This document shows, one piece after another, positions 9,105-18,161 of a DNA stretch of 64,000 nt. The position numbers and the translations under genes were made by a program. The stretch's first letter is position 1. Every line of letters starts with the position of its first letter. Source of the stretch: Streptomyces sp. NBC_01262. Lineage in GTDB: Bacteria; Actinomycetota; Actinomycetes; Streptomycetales; Streptomycetaceae. The notes under the pieces are model-generated. The model did not search any database and was not told where the DNA came from. It saw only the letters and a list, made by a program, of their open reading frames with translations. The stretch is from positions 7,348,501-7,412,500 of the forward strand of contig NZ_CP108462.1 of NCBI RefSeq assembly GCF_036226365.1. The letters are read 5' to 3'.

Positions 9105-9790
9105 GAAACCGGTCCCCCCAGCTGTACGGTCCGAAGTTCGTCGAGTGCCGGGGCGGCGGCTTCGCGGAGCAGCCGGGCCGGATTGCCGGCCCACACCTCG
9201 CCCGGCGGCACATCGTGCAGCACCGTGCTCCCCATCCCGATCAGCGACCACGCGCCGATCACCAGCCCCTCGCGGAGCAGGGCCCCGGCGCCCACGTAGG
9301 CGCCCCGCTCCAGCCGGGTGCTGCCGCCGAGCCGGACGCCGGAGGCGATCGTGGCGAAGTCCGCGACCTCGTCGTCATGGGTGAGGACGACCTGCGGCAT
9401 CACCGCGACATGGGCGCCCACGCGCACGGCGGCGGTCAGGACGCAGTGCGCGAGCAGGACCGAGCCGGGGCCGATGCGCGAGGTCGCCGACACCACCGCG
9501 GTCGGGTGGACGACGGTGGCGTAGCGGCTCTCGGGGAGGGCGAGGCGGCGGACGAGGCGGGCGCGGGAGGCGTAGTCCCGGGGGCTGCCGACGCAGACCA
9601 CGGCCTGCGCCTCGGGCAGTTCGTGGATCAGGTCGCAGCCGCCGAGGACAGGCACGCCGTCCACCTCGGTGCCGTGCAGGGCGGGGTTGTCGTCGAGGTG
9701 CCCGAGCAGCGTCAGCTCGCCCGCGTCCCGTACGGCCTGGGCGGTCTCGCGGGCGAGGCCGCCCGCGCCGATGATCACCAGACCGTTCAT
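9101..9790 (-). CDS. NeuD/PglD-type sugar O- or N-acyltransferase
   Basis: The 229 residues form two parts. An N-terminal Rossmann-like domain (MNGLVIIGAGGLARETAQAV) would bind the sugar nucleotide. A left-handed beta-helix with hexapeptide repeats follows (about 95-200: VVSATSRIGPGSVLLAHCVL and onward, GAYVGAGALL), ending in VWAGNPARLL, typical of acetyl-CoA-dependent NeuD/PglD acyltransferases. It overlaps by ATGA with both flanking aminotransferase genes. It most likely acetylates the amino sugar they make. PglD normally has a catalytic His in the helix; LLAHCVLTAAV and QVVLTHDDEV both supply candidates. The substrate is inferred from context. Confidence 0.85.
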   Translation of the reverse strand: MNGLVIIGAGGLARETAQAVRDAGELTLLGHLDDNPALHGTEVDGVPVLGGCDLIHELPEAQAVVCVGSPRDYASRARLVRRLALPESRYATVVHPTAVVSATSRIGPGSVLLAHCVLTAAVRVGAHVAVMPQVVLTHDDEVADFATIASGVRLGGSTRLERGAYVGAGALLREGLVIGAWSLIGMGSTVLHDVPPGEVWAGNPARLLREAAAPALDELRTVQLGGPVS

Positions 9791-10929
9791 TGCCGTGCCG
9801 CCTGTTCGCGCAGCGCGGCCACCACACGGTCCTGCTGGGCCTCGGTCATGGTGTGGAACAGCGGCAGGATCAGCGAGTCGCGGCTGATCCGCTCGGTGAC
9901 CGGCAGCGGCGCCGACGGGTGGCCCGCGTAGGCGGGTTCGAGGTGCGAGGCCATGATGCCGCGCCGGGCGGAGATCCCGGCCTCGGAGAGCGCGGCGAGC
10001 AGGTCGTCCCGGCCGACGGGGAAGTCCTCGGCCGGAAGCACCCAGTACGACTGGAAGTTGCTCTGCCCGTACGCAGGATCGCGCACCGGGGTGATGCCGG
10101 GGACGTCCCGCAGCAGCGCGTCGTAGCGGGCCGCCAGCTCCCGGCGGCGGGCCACCATCTCGTCGAGTTTGCGGAGCTGGACCAGGCCGATCGCGGCCTG
10201 GACGTCCGTCATCCGGTAGTTGTAGCCGACTTCGAGGTAGCTCTCCAGGACGGGCTTGTTGCTCGCGTGGCGGTCCGCCGCCGAGGCGTTCATGCCGTGC
10301 TCGCGCAGGCGGCGCAGCCGGGCCGCCCACTGGGCGTCGTCGGTGGTCACCATGCCGCCCTCGCCGGTGGTGACGATCTTGCGGGGGTGGAAGGACCAGG
10401 CGCTGATCAGCGAGCCCTGCCCGACGGACTTGCCGCCCACGGTCGAGCCGATGGCGCAGGCCGCGTCCTCGACCAGGGGGAGGTCCCAGTCGGCGCAGAC
10501 GGCGCGCAGGGCGTGCACGTCCGCCGGTACCCCGCCCTGGTGGACGGCGAGGACCGCCTTGGTGCGCGCGGTCCGGACCGCGTCCACGGTGGCCGTGGTC
10601 AGGTTGCCGGTGGCGGGGTCCACGTCCGCGAAGACCGGCTCGGCGCCGACGTAGCGCACGGCGTTGGCGGTGGCGATGAACGACAGGGACGGCACGACGA
10701 CCTCGTCGCCCGGCCCGAGGCCCAGCGCGACCAGCGCCAGGTGCAGGGCGGTGGTGCAGGAGCTCACCGCGATGCCGTGCTCGGCGCCGACCCGCTCCGC
10801 GAAGGCCCGCTCGAACTCCGCGACCCGGGGCCCCTGGGCGACCCACCCGGACAGCACCGCGTCGGAGGCCGCCTTGGCCTCCTCCTCGCCGAGCCAGGGG
10901 ATCATCACCGGGATACGGTCGGCGCTCAT
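9787..10929 (-). CDS. DegT/DnrJ/EryC1/StrS aminotransferase (PglE/PseC-like)
   Basis: This is a 380-residue PLP aminotransferase with SSCTTALHLALVALG, the VEDAACAIG segment, and the Schiff-base Lys in SFHPRKIVTTGEGGM. NYRMTDVQAAIGLVQL is characteristic of the branch that aminates 4-keto sugar nucleotides. The ATG overlaps the stop of the epimerase gene by ATGA. With the second DegT enzyme in the same operon, the product may be a di-amino sugar, or one enzyme may act on a separate sugar. Family is certain; positional specificity is inference. Confidence 0.9.
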   Translation of the reverse strand: MSADRIPVMIPWLGEEEAKAASDAVLSGWVAQGPRVAEFERAFAERVGAEHGIAVSSCTTALHLALVALGLGPGDEVVVPSLSFIATANAVRYVGAEPVFADVDPATGNLTTATVDAVRTARTKAVLAVHQGGVPADVHALRAVCADWDLPLVEDAACAIGSTVGGKSVGQGSLISAWSFHPRKIVTTGEGGMVTTDDAQWAARLRRLREHGMNASAADRHASNKPVLESYLEVGYNYRMTDVQAAIGLVQLRKLDEMVARRRELAARYDALLRDVPGITPVRDPAYGQSNFQSYWVLPAEDFPVGRDDLLAALSEAGISARRGIMASHLEPAYAGHPSAPLPVTERISRDSLILPLFHTMTEAQQDRVVAALREQAARQ

Positions 10930-11960
10930 CGGGCCGTCTCCGAAGCGGCGTCGTCGGCGGCGGCGTCTGCGGCACGCTCGGCGCGCCACCAGTCCACCAG
11001 GTCCTTCAGGCCCGTACGCAGGTCGATCTCCGCCCGGAAGCCGAGCCGCTCCGCCGCCTGCGAGGTGTCCGCGAGCCGCCGGGTCACCCCGTTCACCGAG
11101 CGGGCCGGGCCGTGCACCGGCTCCAGGCCGTCCGCGCCCATCGCCTCCAGCAGGCCCAGGGCCAGCTCGCGCAGGCTGGTCTCCGTACCGCTGGCGATGT
11201 TGAACACCTCGTCGGTGAGGTCGGATTCGGCGGCGAGCACATTGGCCCTGGCGATGTCCCGGACGTCGACGAAGTCCATGGTCTGGGTGCCGTCGCCGAG
11301 GATCAGCGGCGGCTCGCCCGACGCTATCCGCTCCATCCAGCGGATCAGCACCTCGGTGTACAGGCCGTGGATGTCCATCCGGGGGCCGTAGACGTTGAAG
11401 TAGCGCAACGCCACGTAGTCCAGGCCGTACATGGCGTGGAAGCTGCGCAGCGTGCCCTCGTTGAAGGCCTTCGCCGCGCCGTAGAACGTGTCGTTGTTGT
11501 ACGGGTGGTGGCGCTCGGTCGTCGGGAAGGTCTCGGCCAGCCCGTAGACCGAGGCCGAGGACGAGGCGATCACTTTGCCGACTCCGGCCTGGGCCGCAGC
11601 CTCCAGCACGTTGAAGGTGCCGTCGACCATGACCTCGTTGGCGAGGCGGGGCTCCTCGGCGCACTGGGTGATACGGATCGCGGCGAGGTGGAACACCAGG
11701 TCGGCGCCCTCGGTGACCTTCCGTACGGTGGCGGCGTCCCGGATGTCGCCCTCGACGACCTCGACGACGCCGCTGGGCAGGGCCTTGGCGAGGTTGGCCA
11801 TGCGCCCGCGCACGAAGTTGTCGAGTACGACGACCTCGCGGGCGCCGCCCTCGGCCAGGAGGTCGACGAGGTTGGAGCCGATGGTGCCCGCGCCCCCGGT
11901 GACCAGGATCTTCTTGCCTCGTACGCTGCTCAACTGAACTTCCCTCACTGAATCGGTCAT
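10926..11960 (-). CDS. NAD-dependent epimerase/dehydratase of nucleotide sugars (extended SDR)
   Basis: The 344 residues have the NAD-binding GGAGTIGSN, the acidic ribose contact VLDNF, the catalytic YGAAK (YxxxK) with the preceding SSASVYG serine, and RYFNVYGPRMD, as in UDP-glucose/GlcNAc 4-epimerases and related dehydratases. It would supply the nucleotide sugar for the aminotransferases. The ATG is 15 bp after the upstream oxidoreductase gene. A TTG at 11933 with GAGGGA seven bases before it is an equally good start and would remove nine unconserved residues. The gene sits in a tightly coupled operon with the sugar transferase. Confidence 0.9.
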   Translation of the reverse strand: MTDSVREVQLSSVRGKKILVTGGAGTIGSNLVDLLAEGGAREVVVLDNFVRGRMANLAKALPSGVVEVVEGDIRDAATVRKVTEGADLVFHLAAIRITQCAEEPRLANEVMVDGTFNVLEAAAQAGVGKVIASSSASVYGLAETFPTTERHHPYNNDTFYGAAKAFNEGTLRSFHAMYGLDYVALRYFNVYGPRMDIHGLYTEVLIRWMERIASGEPPLILGDGTQTMDFVDVRDIARANVLAAESDLTDEVFNIASGTETSLRELALGLLEAMGADGLEPVHGPARSVNGVTRRLADTSQAAERLGFRAEIDLRTGLKDLVDWWRAERAADAAADDAASETAR

Positions 11961-11975
11961 GTCGTCAACGCCTCG

Positions 11976-13076
11976 TCATCGCCCGGCGCGCAGGCCGACG
12001 ACGGCGCCACGGAACTCCAGGCTCCGGGACGCCGCCTCAAGAATGTCCAGCACCCGCAGCCCCGCCCGCCCGTCGGTCAACGGCGCCCGGCGCTCGCTGA
12101 TCGCGTCGGCGAACTCGTCGACCATGCTGCGCAGCGCTTCCTTCTCACCGATCGCGGGCGCGATCATGTCCCCGGTCCGGTACGACACGAGCATGTCCCG
12201 GCGCTCGTCCGCGCCGATCTCCTGGGGCGCCGCCAGGTCCACCCCGCGGTCGAAGATCGCCACGCGCTGCGCGGGGTTGAGGTCGTCCCAGATCAGGGTG
12301 CGCTTGGAGCCGCCGACCATGGTGGTCCGCACCTTGGTCGGGGACAGCCAGTTGACGTGCACGTGGGCGATCGCCCCGGTGTTGAGCTGCAGCGTCAGAT
12401 AGGCCACGCAGGCCTGGCCCGCGCCGATCGGGTCGGCCCCGTGGGCGGCGACGGCGACCGGCTCGACGTTGTCGGGGAGGATGAAGTCGAGGATCGACAG
12501 GTCGTGCGGGGCCAGGTCCCACATGACGTCGATGTCCTTCTGTACCAGCCCGAGGTTGATCCGGACCGAGTCGATGAAGTGGATCTCACCGAGCTCCCCG
12601 GAGCGGACCAGCTCCCGGATGCGGCCCACCGCGGGCGTGTAGCAGTAGGTGTGATCGCACATCAGGGTGAGCCCGCGCTCCTCCGCCTCTGCCACCAGGC
12701 GCATCCCGTCCGCGTAGGTCGCCGCGAGCGGCTTCTCCACGAGTACGTGCTTTCCCGCGCGCAGGGCGGCCAGGGCGATGTCGAGGTGGGTGCCGGCGGG
12801 CGTGGCCACGGCGACGGCCTGTACGGACGGGTCGGCGAGCACCCGCGCGTAGTCCGAGGTGGCCTGGACCGTCGAGTAGCCGCCGAGCACCCGCTGCGCC
12901 CGGTCCACGTCGAGGTCGCACAGCCACCGCAGCCGGAACCGGGGGCTGGACTGGAAGTTGCGGACGAGGTTGGGCCCCCAGTAGCCGGCGCCGACGACCG
13001 CGACCCCCAAGGGCTCCGCCGGTATCTCCGTCACAGTGCTGTTCTCCCCTTTGTCCTTCTTGGCCTTCGCCTGCAT
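11976..13076 (-). CDS. Gfo/Idh/MocA-family oxidoreductase (WbpB/WlbA-like)
   Basis: This is a 366-residue NAD(P)-dependent dehydrogenase: Rossmann motif GVAVVGAGYWGPNLVRNF, the family signature VEKPLA (residues about 115-120, with the catalytic Lys), and DHTYCYTPAVGRIREL. WbpB/WlbA-type enzymes oxidise UDP-GlcNAc uronate at C3 and hand the ketone to a DegT aminotransferase, which matches the neighbours here. The ATG overlaps the preceding stop as TGATG. A GTG at 13034 preceded by GGGGAG is a plausible alternative start, since residues 1-14 (charged, low complexity) precede the conserved fold. The 3-oxidation role is inferred from family and context. Confidence 0.85.
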   Translation of the reverse strand: MQAKAKKDKGENSTVTEIPAEPLGVAVVGAGYWGPNLVRNFQSSPRFRLRWLCDLDVDRAQRVLGGYSTVQATSDYARVLADPSVQAVAVATPAGTHLDIALAALRAGKHVLVEKPLAATYADGMRLVAEAEERGLTLMCDHTYCYTPAVGRIRELVRSGELGEIHFIDSVRINLGLVQKDIDVMWDLAPHDLSILDFILPDNVEPVAVAAHGADPIGAGQACVAYLTLQLNTGAIAHVHVNWLSPTKVRTTMVGGSKRTLIWDDLNPAQRVAIFDRGVDLAAPQEIGADERRDMLVSYRTGDMIAPAIGEKEALRSMVDEFADAISERRAPLTDGRAGLRVLDILEAASRSLEFRGAVVGLRAGR

Positions 13077-14533
13077 CAGTAGGCCCCCGTTCCCCGTACC
13101 ACTGCCGATCCGGTGCGCATCAGGATCAGCAGGTCCAGGCTCACCGACCAGTTGTCCACGTATCCCAGGTCGAGCCGGACCGCCTCGTCCCACGGCAGAT
13201 CCGAGCGCCCGCTGACTTGCCACAGCCCGGTCAGGCCGGGCTTCACCAGCAGCCGGCGCTTGACCTCCGGCGTGTACTCCTCGACCTCTTCGGGAAGCGG
13301 GGGGCGCGGACCGACGAGCGACATGTGACCGGTGAGCACATTGATCAGCTGCGGCAGTTCGTCGAGCGAGTACTGCCGCAGGGCCGAGCCGACCCGGGTG
13401 ATCCGGGGGTCCTTCTTCATCTTGAACAGCAGGCCGTCGCTGTTCTGGTTGAGGTGCTCCAGCTCTGCCCGCAGCTGCTCGGCGTCCTGCCGCATCGTGC
13501 GGAACTTCAGCATGGTGAAGTGATCGCCGTAGCGGCCCACCCGTGGCTGCCGGAACAGCGCGGGCCCGGGGCTGTCCAGCCGGACGACCAGCGCGATCAG
13601 CAGCATCAGCGGCGACAGAAGCACCAGCAGCACCGCCGCGAGCGCCCGGTCCAGCAGTTCCTTGGGCAGCCGGGAGAACCGCGACAGGTTGGGCGCCCGT
13701 ACGCGCACCAGCGGCACCCCGTTGGTGGGCCGTGCGGCCAGCCGGGAGGAGGCCACGTCGGACAGTATCGGCGCCAGCAGGAAGTCGGCGCCCTGCACGG
13801 CCGCCGTCCACGACATCCGGAGCAGCACGGCGGAGTCGAACTCGGGCGCGGGCAGCACCACCACGGTGTTGCTGCCGGTGGCCCGGATGACCTCGGACAT
13901 GTTGCCGACGCCGCCGTGGACCCGGAGCCCCAGCTTGCGGATGGCCGGCCCGTTCTCCGGGTCGGTCAGGCATGCCCCGGCGACCCGCAGATCGTGTACG
14001 CCGCCGCGCCGCAGCACCGCGGCCAGCTCCGCCACCCCGCGCGAGGGCCCGACCAGCAGCGTGGTGCTCCGGCCGCGTCCCTGCGCCCAGCGTCTGTGCA
14101 GTTGCCGGCGCAGCACGTACCGCCCCAGCAGGGCGATCGCGGCGGCCGGGCCGGCCGCCAGCATCATGTCGTGCATGAGTCCGGAGTCCATGAGTCCGGA
14201 CTCGCGGGCGAACAGCCAGTACGCGCCCGCGGCCAGCGCCGGCAGCGCGACCGCGCCGCGCAGCACCCGCCGGTACTCCTCGGTCCCCAGGCCCAGGGCG
14301 CTGCGGTCGTAGGACCGGTAGGCGCACATGGCGATGATCCACGTCGGCGGCAGCACCAGGGCCACGGCCCAGCGCCCGTAGGCGCCGTGGATCACGAACG
14401 CGGCGACCGTGGCCGCCAGGCCGTCCGCGACCAGCAGGACTATCCGGTATTTGCGCTCCCAGCGTTTTCGCCGGACTTCCGGACTCCTGCGTTCCACAAC
14501 GTGCAGCTCATGCGTGACCTGCTCAATGGTCAT
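13076..14533 (-). CDS. Polyprenyl glycosylphosphotransferase (undecaprenyl-phosphate sugar-1-P transferase)
   Basis: The 485 residues start at an ATG with a run of Gs just upstream. Four to five membrane helices lie in the first 160 residues, then a CoA-binding-like Rossmann part (TTLLVGPSRGVAELAAVL). A fifth helix (LLDRALAAVLLVLLSPLML) leads into the catalytic bacterial sugar transferase domain: LDSPGPALFRQPRVG, FTMLKFRTM, SLDELPQLINVLTGHMSLVGPRP, and KPGLTGLWQVSGRS. It would start repeat-unit synthesis by placing a sugar-1-phosphate on undecaprenyl phosphate, like WbaP/WcaJ. It is the first gene of the minus-strand polysaccharide operon, so its promoter should lie in 14534-14873. Confidence 0.93.
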   Translation of the reverse strand: MTIEQVTHELHVVERRSPEVRRKRWERKYRIVLLVADGLAATVAAFVIHGAYGRWAVALVLPPTWIIAMCAYRSYDRSALGLGTEEYRRVLRGAVALPALAAGAYWLFARESGLMDSGLMHDMMLAAGPAAAIALLGRYVLRRQLHRRWAQGRGRSTTLLVGPSRGVAELAAVLRRGGVHDLRVAGACLTDPENGPAIRKLGLRVHGGVGNMSEVIRATGSNTVVVLPAPEFDSAVLLRMSWTAAVQGADFLLAPILSDVASSRLAARPTNGVPLVRVRAPNLSRFSRLPKELLDRALAAVLLVLLSPLMLLIALVVRLDSPGPALFRQPRVGRYGDHFTMLKFRTMRQDAEQLRAELEHLNQNSDGLLFKMKKDPRITRVGSALRQYSLDELPQLINVLTGHMSLVGPRPPLPEEVEEYTPEVKRRLLVKPGLTGLWQVSGRSDLPWDEAVRLDLGYVDNWSVSLDLLILMRTGSAVVRGTGAY

Positions 14534-14873
14534 GCCCCCCCCACCACATGCTCGGCTACCCCTGACCGAACGAATTCGGGCATACGGCCGCAAGTCCGTA
14601 ACCCGTGTTGAATCAGCGCCGTTGCGTCGTCCGCACAGCGGCACCTGAAGAGAAGAGAGCTTCGGCGGTTCCCCACCGCCCCAAAGCCCACTGGTCGTTG
14701 GCCACTACATGTTTCGCAGTGGCATACAAAACCTCGCACCTAACGGTCAGTCAGGGGCATTTGCCCCTCCCAAACCGGTCCGGCGACGCTCAATCTAGAC
14801 CACGCGACTCAGTCCCGGGAACAGTTGGGCGAAACATACGCCGCAACAGTACGATTAACGCCATACTGCCTCC
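14534..14873. promoter_or_regulatory. Divergent intergenic region of the polysaccharide locus
   Basis: These 340 bp separate the minus-strand polysaccharide operon from the plus-strand glycosyltransferase and contain no convincing coding sequence. The centre is less GC-rich than its surroundings, as expected for divergent promoters. A small hairpin (AGGGGCA, two Ts, TGCCCCT) is at 14753-14768. A -10-like CATACT lies six bases before the GTG at 14874, so that gene may be leaderless. No known operator was recognised. Confidence 0.5.
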
Positions 14874-15740
14874 GTGACGAGCATCGTGATCCCGGCCCAC
14901 AACGAGGCACAAGTGATCGGCCGGCTCCTCGACTCGCTCCTGGCCGATTCCCCGGTCGGCTCCGCCGAGGAGGAGACCGACATCGTGGTCGTCTGCAACG
15001 GCTGTACGGACGAGACCGCGCAGGTCGCAGCCGCCCGCGGCGCCCGGGTCCGGGTGATCGAGATCCCCCTCCCCTCCAAGCACGCCGCCCTGCGCGCGGG
15101 CGACGAGCACGCACGCGGCTTCCCCCGCCTGTACGTGGACGCCGATGTCGTGATCGCGAGCGCGGACGTACGGGCCCTGGCCGAACCCCTGAACAATTCA
15201 TCGGGCGTTCTCGCCACCGCCCCCGAGCGGCGGCTCCCGCTGGCCGCCTGCGCATGGCGGGTGCGCGCCTACTACCAGGTGTGGCAGCGGCTGCCCGCGG
15301 TGCGCGAGGGCCTGTTCGGCCGGGGCGTCATCGCGGTCTCGGAGGCGGGTCACGCCCGGATCGCCGCCCTGCCCCCGCTGATGGCCGACGACCTCGCCGC
15401 GTCGCTGGCCTTCGCCCCCGGTGAGCGGCTCGTGGTCGGCTCGGCGGGGGTCGTCGTCCATCCGCCGCGCACCTGGTCCGACCTGATCAAGCGACGGATC
15501 CGGGCGGCCGTCTCGACCGCGCAGGTGGAGAGTCGGCAGCGGCAGGGGGAAGCGCCGGAGGCCTCGGCGCGAACAAGTACGGCGGATCTGCGAGCGATTC
15601 TCGGCAAGGAGCCGAGGCTTTTCGCCGCTGTCGTCGTCTTTGTCGTGGCGGCGGTCGTTGCCCGCCGCAAGGCCGCGAAGGCCATCCAGGCAGAGGATTT
15701 CGGCACCTGGCTACGGGACGAGAGCAGCCGGCAGGGCTGA
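14874..15740 (+). CDS. Glycosyltransferase family 2 with C-terminal membrane helix
   Basis: The 288 residues begin MTSIVIPAHNEAQVIGRLL and carry VVCNGCTDETAQ and YVDADVVI (DxD at about residue 83), so the GT-A active site is present. Near the C terminus a hydrophobic run (PRLFAAVVVFVVAAVVA) followed by basic residues should anchor it to the membrane. The GTG start has no clear ribosome site, and a CATACT -10-like box six bases upstream suggests a leaderless message. It is divergent from the sugar transferase operon and is probably part of the same locus. The acceptor is unknown. Confidence 0.88.
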   Translation: MTSIVIPAHNEAQVIGRLLDSLLADSPVGSAEEETDIVVVCNGCTDETAQVAAARGARVRVIEIPLPSKHAALRAGDEHARGFPRLYVDADVVIASADVRALAEPLNNSSGVLATAPERRLPLAACAWRVRAYYQVWQRLPAVREGLFGRGVIAVSEAGHARIAALPPLMADDLAASLAFAPGERLVVGSAGVVVHPPRTWSDLIKRRIRAAVSTAQVESRQRQGEAPEASARTSTADLRAILGKEPRLFAAVVVFVVAAVVARRKAAKAIQAEDFGTWLRDESSRQG

Positions 15741-15849
15741 TCGGTTTCGGCCGGAATCACACCCATGGCCAGCGGCGTCCACCAGCAACTACAGTCCTGC
15801 GCATGTTCGAGTACGAATGCGACATCACCGGCTTCCGGAGAACCTGACC

Positions 15850-17103
15850 ATGTATCTCGCGGACCGTTCCGCCCCCAAGGAACCCCTGGCGGGGCGGGGT
15901 ACCACCACCACCGCGGTCGCCCCCGTGGTGTTCGCGCTGGGCGCGGTCAGCCTGATAACCGACATCTCCTCGGAGATGGTCACCGCCGTCCTGCCGCTCT
16001 ATCTCGTCACCCAACTCGGCTTCAGCCCACTGGGCTTCGGCACCCTCGACGGCGTCTACAACGGCGTCAGCGCCCTGGTGCAGCTCACCGGCGGACACCT
16101 CGCCGACCGGGTGCGCAACCACAAACTGATAGCCGGACTCGGCTACGGCCTGTCCGCCCTGTGCAAACCCCTGCTGCTGCTCGTGACCGCCCTCGGCCCG
16201 CTGACCACCGTCCTCGCCCTGGAACGCACCGGCAAGGGCCTGCGCACCGCCCCGCGCGACGCGATGATCTCCCTGTCCACGCCGCCGGAGCGCCAGGGCC
16301 GGGCCTTCGGCGTACACCGCGCGATGGACACCACCGGCGCCATGCTCGGGCCCCTGGCCGCCTTCCTCATCCTGCGCGCGGCGGTCGACGGCTACGACGC
16401 CGTCTTCGGCGTGAGCGCGTGCGTCGCCGCACTCGGCGTACTGGTGCTGGTGCTGTTCGTACCGGGGCCCGGCAAGCAGCGCGAGGCGGTCGGCAGCGGC
16501 AAGCCCCCGGTCCGCGTAGGCGAAGCCCTGGCACTGCTCCGCCTGCCACGCCTGCGCGCGCTCGCCGGCTGCGCCGCGATGCTGGGCCTGACCACCGTCA
16601 GCGACGCCTTCGTCTACCTGCTGCTGCAACGCCGCGCGGGCATCGGCGAGGAGTGGTTCCCCCTGCTCCCGCTCGGCACCGCCGCCGTGTTCCTGCTGCT
16701 GGCCGTCCCCGTCGGCGCGCTGGCCGACCGGATCGGGCGGCGCGGCGTCTTCCTCGCCGGGCACCTCGGACTGCTCATCGCCTACGCCCTCCTGCTGTGG
16801 ACCCCGGCCACCCCGGCCCTGCAGTACCTCGTACTCGCCCTGCACGGCACGTTCTACGCGGCCACCGACGGCGTCCTCCCGGCGGCGGTCGGCGACATCG
16901 TGCCCGAGCAACTGCGGGCCAGCGGCCTCGCCATCGTCGGCACCAGCCAGGCGCTGGCCCGCTTCTGCTGCTCGCTGGCCTTCGGCGCGGCCTGGACCCT
17001 GTGGGGCGACACCCGGGCGCTGGCCGGCTCGGCGGTCGGCCTGCTGTGCTGCGCGGCGGTGGCGGGCCTGGTGCTGCGCCCGACGGCCGGCAGACCCCGA
17101 TGA
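15850..17103 (+). CDS. MFS transporter
   Basis: This is a 417-residue protein with about twelve membrane helices and MFS loop motifs: GGHLADRVRNHKLIAGLGYG between helices 2 and 3, a second copy LADRIGRRGVFLAG, and ALERTGKGLRTAPRDAMIS, which is typical of the branch annotated as multidrug or sugar-type exporters in actinobacteria. The ATG has GGAGAA eight bases upstream. Its stop overlaps the start of the TolB-like gene (ATGA), so the two are coupled. Substrate unknown; the nearby polysaccharide genes do not prove a shared role. Confidence 0.88.
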   Translation: MYLADRSAPKEPLAGRGTTTTAVAPVVFALGAVSLITDISSEMVTAVLPLYLVTQLGFSPLGFGTLDGVYNGVSALVQLTGGHLADRVRNHKLIAGLGYGLSALCKPLLLLVTALGPLTTVLALERTGKGLRTAPRDAMISLSTPPERQGRAFGVHRAMDTTGAMLGPLAAFLILRAAVDGYDAVFGVSACVAALGVLVLVLFVPGPGKQREAVGSGKPPVRVGEALALLRLPRLRALAGCAAMLGLTTVSDAFVYLLLQRRAGIGEEWFPLLPLGTAAVFLLLAVPVGALADRIGRRGVFLAGHLGLLIAYALLLWTPATPALQYLVLALHGTFYAATDGVLPAAVGDIVPEQLRASGLAIVGTSQALARFCCSLAFGAAWTLWGDTRALAGSAVGLLCCAAVAGLVLRPTAGRPR

Positions 17104-18161
17104 CAGAACTCCCCACAGCCACAAGAACCACAAGGATCCAGATGACGCCGCTCCGCCGCCTGCTCATACTCGTCACGGCGGTGCTGCTCCTCGCGGGCGT
17201 CGGCACCGGGGTCGTCCTGCACGCCGCCTCCCGCGCCGCCCGGGAGAGCCGGCCCCAGGCGGGCGGCCCCTCGGTCAGCTCCGGCAAGGTGACGCTCACG
17301 CAGAAGGGCCGGCTGACCTTCGTCAACGCCGCCGCCGGCCCCCAGCGCACCGCTGTCGCCTCGGTCCCGTCCACCGATCCCGAGGCCGGGCGTACCGCCT
17401 CCGGCCTCAAGTGCGTGCGCTTCTACGCCGCCGCCGGCACCGGCATCTGCCTCCAGTCCGTCCCCGGCGTCCTCAAGCAGAGCAACCGGGCCCTCCTCCT
17501 GGACGCCGACCTGCGAACCCTGCGCACCTTCCCCCTCGCGGGGACCCCCAGCCGCGCCCGGGTCTCGCCCAGCGGCCGCTTCGTTGCCTGGACCGTCTTC
17601 GTCTCCGGCGAGTCCTACTCCTCCGCCTTCTTCTCCACCCGCACCTCGGTCCTGGACACCCGCACCATGAAGCTCACCCCCAGCCTGGAGACCTTCTCCA
17701 TCGCCCTGGACGGCAAGCCCTACAAGGCCTCCGACGTCAACTTCTGGGGCGTCACCTTCGCCTCCGACGACGACACCTTCTACGCCACCCTCAACACCGC
17801 CAACCGCACCTACCTCGTGCGCGGTTCCCTCTCCAAGCGCACGGTCACCACCCTCGTCCAGAACGTCGAGTGCCCCTCCCTCTCCCCGGACGGCACCCGC
17901 GTCGCCTTCAAGAAGCGCGTCCTGTCCCGCACCAACCTCTGGCACGAGTACGTCCTCGACCTGCGCACCCTCCACGAAACCGCCCTCGCCGAACGCCACA
18001 GCGTCGACGACCAGGCCACCTGGCTCGACAACGACACCGTCGCCTACGCCCTCCCCACCGACGGCAAGGTCGGCAGCACCGACCTCTGGACCGTCCCCGC
18101 CAACGGCACCGGCACCCCGCGCCTGCTCATCGCGGGCGCGTCATCCCCTGCGCCGCTCTAG
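17100..18161 (+). CDS. Membrane-anchored TolB-like beta-propeller protein
   Basis: The 353 residues have one N-terminal helix (RLLILVTAVLLLAGVGTGVVL) with a short basic start, so it is anchored and faces outward. The remainder shows WD40/PD40-like repeats, for example ARVSPSGRFVAWTVF, ECPSLSPDGTRVAFKKR and DDQATWLDNDTVAYA. These build a TolB-type propeller that usually binds a protein partner. It overlaps the MFS gene by ATGA, and an internal ATG at 17142 with AAGGA before it is a possible second start. Its stop shares the bases CTAG with the stop of the convergent CobW-like gene. Partner and function are unknown. Confidence 0.75.
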   Translation: MTELPTATRTTRIQMTPLRRLLILVTAVLLLAGVGTGVVLHAASRAARESRPQAGGPSVSSGKVTLTQKGRLTFVNAAAGPQRTAVASVPSTDPEAGRTASGLKCVRFYAAAGTGICLQSVPGVLKQSNRALLLDADLRTLRTFPLAGTPSRARVSPSGRFVAWTVFVSGESYSSAFFSTRTSVLDTRTMKLTPSLETFSIALDGKPYKASDVNFWGVTFASDDDTFYATLNTANRTYLVRGSLSKRTVTTLVQNVECPSLSPDGTRVAFKKRVLSRTNLWHEYVLDLRTLHETALAERHSVDDQATWLDNDTVAYALPTDGKVGSTDLWTVPANGTGTPRLLIAGASSPAPL

